Assembly: GCA_943324575.2 (NCBI GenBank)
Contig: CALPMD020000034.1
Coordinates: 1-8,811 of the forward strand
Source of the DNA: Akkermansia muciniphila
GTDB lineage: Bacteria; Verrucomicrobiota; Verrucomicrobiia; Verrucomicrobiales; Akkermansiaceae
Direction of reading: 5' to 3'
Length of the DNA stretch: 8,811 nt
The notes beneath the pieces were generated by a model. It was not told the DNA's origin. It searched no databases and was given only the letters and a program-made list of their open reading frames with translations. This document shows, piece by piece, positions 6,604-8,811 of the stretch. Position 1 is the first letter of the stretch. Every line of letters starts with the position of its first letter. The position numbers and the translations under genes are program-made.

Positions 6604-6927
6604 CAGTCTTCCCGCGCAAAAGTAAAAGGGACAAACGCGATTCTCCCTTTTTCCCGAGCAAAGTTAAAAGGGACAATTGCGTTTGTCCCTTTTTGCGACA
6701 CGAAGTTTCACTGTGCCGACGCGAAGTAAAAAGGGATTTTTGCAATTGTCCCTTTATCCAGCGCGAAGTTAAAAGGGACAATTACGTTTCTCCCGTTTAA
6801 TTTCGCAAAATTCCAGTGCGCCGACGCGTTGTTAAAAGGGATTATTGCGAATGTCCCTTTCTCCCACGCAATTGTAAAAGGGAGAATCGCGTTTATCCCT
6901 TTCTAATTCGCGCCATTCCCATCCACC
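6604..6927. repeat. Array of six phased palindromes in three 105-bp tandem units (REP/BIME-like)
   Basis: Six palindromes begin with AAAAGGGA at 6624, 6666, 6729, 6771, 6834 and 6876. Each is followed by exactly 12 nt and then TCCC plus a T-rich arm at 6644, 6686, 6749, 6791, 6854 and 6896. Start spacings are 42, 63, 42, 63 and 42 bp, so the real unit is 105 bp: 6624-6728, 6729-6833 and 6834-about 6927. The longer linkers align across units (GTGCCGACGCG at 6713-6723; GCGCCGACGCG at 6818-6828), a degenerate copy precedes the first palindrome (6604-6623), and the last linker decays near 6927. Arms are nearly invariant while the 12-nt cores vary around CAATTGCGTTTG. The position between two converging genes matches that of REP/BIME elements. 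I do not recognise the sequence as a named family. Open frames through it are read-through shadows. Confidence 0.85.
6666..6694 (+). terminator. Best-formed palindrome of the array, possible intrinsic terminator after rsmI
   Basis: AAAAGGGACAA (6666-6676) and TTGTCCCTTTT (6683-6693) are exact complements around a 6-nt loop (TTGCGT). One further T follows, so an RNA stem would end in a U run. The mirror-image A tract means the same hairpin could stop transcription on the minus strand. The stem has only four G-C pairs, so terminator strength is uncertain. It lies 80 bp after the rsmI stop; palindrome one (6624-6651) is closer but less perfect. Confidence 0.45.
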
Positions 6928-7010
6928 TTTTTTGTGGAAAGACGGGAATCACCCATTGATTAAGGCGATTTGCTGCGAGATCAGCGATATTCTCGCTGGT
7001 TTTAATGGGT
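6915..7010. repeat. Nested inverted repeats between the palindrome array and the toxin gene
   Basis: Two groups are visible. First, ATTCCC (6915-6920) pairs with GGGAAT (6944-6949) and encloses CCAC (6923-6926) with GTGG (6934-6937) around a T-rich loop. Second, ACCCATT (6951-6957) pairs with AATGGGT (7004-7010) and encloses CAGCGA (6982-6987) with TCGCTG (6993-6998) around the loop TATTC. No long T tract follows on the minus strand, so termination of the toxin transcript is only possible. They could also be decayed remnants of a mobile element. Confidence 0.45.
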
Positions 7011-7014
7011 ATCG

Positions 7015-7452
7015 TTAAAAGTTCGTTACTCGAATCCCCGCTGCCCTTGCCAACGATGCTTGGCGTTTGTCGGTAGTGATGAATTCGCTCGTTCCCACGA
7101 TGATCGCCATCGCCACATGGAGAATATCGAGGCTGCGGGTTCCGAGTTTTTCCACGTGCGCAGCACTCAATCGCTCCGCTTCGACTGTGATCGCATCAAG
7201 CGCTGGGGAAATCGGCATAAACACCCCCGACGCAAGGTCGGTGAGGAGAAGTTCAAGAGATGCGTCTCGCTGCTTGGTAGATATCTCATTTCGGAAAATC
7301 CGAAGGCGCAGGGCATTGCGAAACTCCAAATGGTGAAGCCACGTCAAAACCATGGGGGAATTGATTCGCTGCATTACAGCTATTGCCCAAGAGCTATTCG
7401 CGTCGTTGGAGTAGACGGAACAAAGAAAACCCGTGTCTGGGTAGGGATTCAT
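7015..7452 (-). CDS. vapC: PIN-domain ribonuclease toxin, VapC-like
   Basis: A 145-residue PIN-domain protein with all four acidic positions of the fold: Asp6 in YPDTGFL, Glu43 in HHLEFRNAL, Asp109 in RSLDILHVA and Asp128 in FITTDKRQASLA. These residues bind the metal ions used for RNA cleavage. VapC toxins typically cut tRNA or rRNA and stop translation until neutralised by the partner antitoxin. The C-terminal ARAAGIRVTNF is the usual last strand. The ATG at 7452 overlaps the antitoxin stop in ATGA, so translation is probably coupled and the toxin is made only after the antitoxin. The pair lies between the AP endonuclease gene and the palindrome array. The fold and active site are clear; the RNA target is unknown. 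Confidence 0.88.
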   Translation of the reverse strand: MNPYPDTGFLCSVYSNDANSSWAIAVMQRINSPMVLTWLHHLEFRNALRLRIFRNEISTKQRDASLELLLTDLASGVFMPISPALDAITVEAERLSAAHVEKLGTRSLDILHVAMAIIVGTSEFITTDKRQASLARAAGIRVTNF

Positions 7453-7640
7453 CTCTCGCCGCGAAGCTCCGAGATGATTTCAGCTCCAGTCGTTGGAAGG
7501 ATCTTGTCGCCATAGATTTCCTTTAGGCGCGCCGCAAAATCAGGCCGCTTGGCCATTGGTTTGGCGGCGGCAGGGGTGGCCACCGCCGTTTCCCTCGCTG
7601 TAACGGAAGGTCGCTGCTCGCGGATCGAACTCTTTTTCAT
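7449..7640 (-). CDS. Small antitoxin partner of the VapC-like toxin
   Basis: A 63-residue basic protein directly upstream of the PIN toxin, sharing 4 bp with it. The C-terminal half, FAARLKEIYGDKILPTTGAE followed by IISELRGER, has the form of toxin-wrapping tails found in VapB/Phd-like antitoxins: a helix, a short LP turn and an ELRxER end whose arginine could enter the toxin active site. The N-terminal 33 residues are rich in Ala, Pro, Lys and Arg and look disordered, with no recognisable ribbon-helix-helix, AbrB or Phd DNA-binding fold. Autoregulation may thus be absent or work differently. The ATG at 7640 is preceded by a weak AGGGTG about 7 bp upstream. Its identity as an antitoxin rests mainly on position and tail resemblance. 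It starts 31 bp after the exonuclease gene stop, so it may be the tail of that operon. Confidence 0.72.
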   Translation of the reverse strand: MKKSSIREQRPSVTARETAVATPAAAKPMAKRPDFAARLKEIYGDKILPTTGAEIISELRGER

Positions 7641-7671
7641 GGATCACACCCTACTCTGACCGCCGCCAAAG

Positions 7672-8430
7672 TCAAGCCAGCGTGATCGCCACGGGGCAGT
7701 GGTCGGAGCCGTGGACGTGGGGCAGGATGTGTGCGGAGGCGACGCGGTCGATGATGGGGGTGGAGACGCCGAAGTAGTCGATTCTCCAACCAACGTTGCG
7801 CTGGCGGGCACCTGCGCGGTAGGACCACCACGAGTAGGCGTCTGTCAGATCGGGGTAGTGGTGGCGGAAGGTGTCGACGAAGCCAGTGCCTAACAGCTTC
7901 TCAAAACTCGCGCGTTCCTCGTCGGAGAATCCCGGGCTGCGGCGGTTGTCCTTAGGGCGGGCCAGATCGATTTCCTGGTGCGCCACGTTCAAGTCGCCGC
8001 AGAAGATCACGGGCTTGCGCGTCGCTTGTTCAGCTAGGTGCAGGCGGAATGCCTCGTCCCAAGTCATGCGGTACGACAAGCGCCGCAGCTCGTCCTGCGC
8101 ATTGGGCGTGTAAACATTCACGAGGATAAAATCCGTGTATTCCAGAGTCAGCACGCGGCCCTCGCGGTCGTGTTCCTCGATGCCGAGTCCAAGGGTGACG
8201 TTGAGCGGTTTTTCGCGGCTGAAAACCGCGACGCCCGAGTAGCCGGGTTTTTCCGCCGAATTCCAGTAGGCGTGGTAGCCGCCGAGCTCCAACGGCATTG
8301 GTACCTGCTCGGGACGCGCCTTGGTTTCCTGCAGGCAGAGGATGTCAGGCTGCTCAGTGCTGACAAATTCGCCGAAGCCCTTGCCTAACACCGCCCGCAT
8401 GCCGTTTACGTTCCACGAAATGAGTTTCAT
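7672..8430 (-). CDS. xth: Exonuclease III family AP endonuclease
   Basis: A 252-residue enzyme of the endonuclease/exonuclease/phosphatase fold, slightly shorter than E. coli XthA (268) and close to B. subtilis ExoA. It cuts DNA 5' to abasic sites in base excision repair. Active-site motifs are all present: SWNVNGMRA with Asn7, CLQETKA with metal-binding Glu35, NVYTPN with Tyr107, FCGDLNVAH with Asp146 and Asn148, WRIDYF with Asp218, and the final GSDHCPV with Asp243-His244. WWSYRAGARQRNVGWRIDYF (201-220) is the DNA-contact loop typical of this branch. The ATG at 8430 starts directly at MKLISWNVNG, the usual N-terminus. It lies 18 bp after the queA stop in the same direction, so the two are probably co-transcribed, with the antitoxin/toxin pair following 31 bp later. 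Confidence 0.95.
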   Translation of the reverse strand: MKLISWNVNGMRAVLGKGFGEFVSTEQPDILCLQETKARPEQVPMPLELGGYHAYWNSAEKPGYSGVAVFSREKPLNVTLGLGIEEHDREGRVLTLEYTDFILVNVYTPNAQDELRRLSYRMTWDEAFRLHLAEQATRKPVIFCGDLNVAHQEIDLARPKDNRRSPGFSDEERASFEKLLGTGFVDTFRHHYPDLTDAYSWWSYRAGARQRNVGWRIDYFGVSTPIIDRVASAHILPHVHGSDHCPVAITLA

Positions 8431-8448
8431 TAGCAGCGAGTTTTCACG

Positions 8449-8811
8449 TCACACCAGCAACATGCAATCCCCGTACGAGAAAAATCGATACCGCTGCTCG
8501 ACAGCTTGGCGGTAGGCTTCCATGACCAACTCTTGTCCTGCGAAGGCGCTGACCAGCATGATCAGCGTGCTTTGTGGCAGGTGGAAATTCGTGAGAAGGG
8601 CTCCCACCACTCCAAACTCATACGGCGGATGGATGAAGATGTCGGTTTCGCCGCGGTGCTCCTGCTCTCCGATCCGCACTCCGCCTTCCGCGCTCCGCGC
8701 ACGGAGCGACTCCAGCACCCGAGTCACGGTTGTTCCCACAGCGACGACGCGGCCTGCCGCATTCACCTGCTGCGCCGTTGTCGCGCTGACGGCGTAGCGT
8801 TCGGAATGCAT
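8449..8811 (-). CDS. queA: S-adenosylmethionine:tRNA ribosyltransferase-isomerase, C-terminal part (runs off right edge)
   Basis: The 120 visible residues are the C-terminal third of QueA, which builds epoxyqueuosine on tRNA anticodons (GUN) by transferring ribose from S-adenosylmethionine to preQ1. The match is clear: MHSERYAVS at the window edge, [15 protein letters not shown], the [20 protein letters not shown] segment, [18 protein letters not shown] and the ending [13 protein letters not shown], the standard QueA C-terminus. The Met at 8811 is internal; the real start lies outside the window to the right. The usual SVRTLES segment reads TVTRVLES here, a conservative change. The gene leads a minus-strand run into the AP endonuclease gene. 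The part present is intact to its normal stop. Confidence 0.96.
   Translation of the reverse strand: MHSERYAVSATTAQQVNAAGRVVAVGTTVTRVLESLRARSAEGGVRIGEQEHRGETDIFIHPPYEFGVVGALLTNFHLPQSTLIMLVSAFAGQELVMEAYRQAVEQRYRFFSYGDCMLLV

Noticed and set aside
5349..6800. A 483-codon plus-strand frame ending in repeated KRDNCVCPF-like peptides.
   Set aside because: Most of it is an Arg/His-rich shadow of the thioesterase and rsmI genes. The repeated peptide only reflects the 21-bp-multiple spacing of the palindromes, and the frame stops inside the array.
6604..6927. CRISPR array.
   Set aside because: Repeats are palindromes with degenerate 12-nt cores and homologous linkers; there are no unique spacers of constant 30-40 nt and no cas genes.
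6604..6927. Integron attC sites.
   Set aside because: GTTAAAA occurs before several palindromes but the GTTRRRY and RYYYAAC core pair is absent, and there is no integrase or cassette structure.

Overview
The window looks like bacterial chromosome of moderately high GC. The gene families, the scarcity of clear Shine-Dalgarno sequences and the style of the partial porin at the left edge fit Verrucomicrobiota best. That assignment is an inference from family resemblance, because no rRNA or other decisive marker is present. Most genes are core or housekeeping genes in short transcription units. I see no phage, integrase, transposase or CRISPR.

Left part (1-1650): the 5' end of a secreted porin-like protein on the minus strand, not closed inside the window, then a divergent intergenic region. 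Two plus-strand genes follow: a four-helix membrane protein of DUF2231 type and an exported cytochrome b562-like four-helix-bundle protein. A perfect 31-bp palindrome lies 33 bp upstream of the cytochrome start. Middle part (1650-4200): an Ahr/YahK-type NADPH aldehyde reductase (minus), a SprT-like zinc metalloprotein (plus) and a spermidine synthase-like protein (minus), alternating in direction and tightly packed.

Centre (4219-6585): a plus-strand operon of fabF (fatty acid elongation), a hotdog acyl-CoA thioesterase and rsmI (16S rRNA methyltransferase), with gaps of 9 and 15 bp. Right part (7015-8811): a minus-strand run of queA (tRNA queuosine, 5' part outside the window), an exonuclease III family AP endonuclease, and a small antitoxin/PIN-toxin pair that overlap by 4 bp.

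The most unusual element lies between the convergent rsmI and toxin genes. At about 6604-6927 there is an array of six imperfect palindromes, each AAAAGGGA-12 nt-TCCC(T/G)TTT or a close variant. Their start-to-start spacings are 42, 63, 42, 63 and 42 bp, so the array is three copies of a 105-bp unit holding two palindromes each, with all spacings multiples of 21 bp. It resembles REP/BIME arrays in position and form but I do not recognise the sequence. A second group of nested inverted repeats (6915-7010) follows. The array and the 31-bp palindrome are the two items most worth following up.
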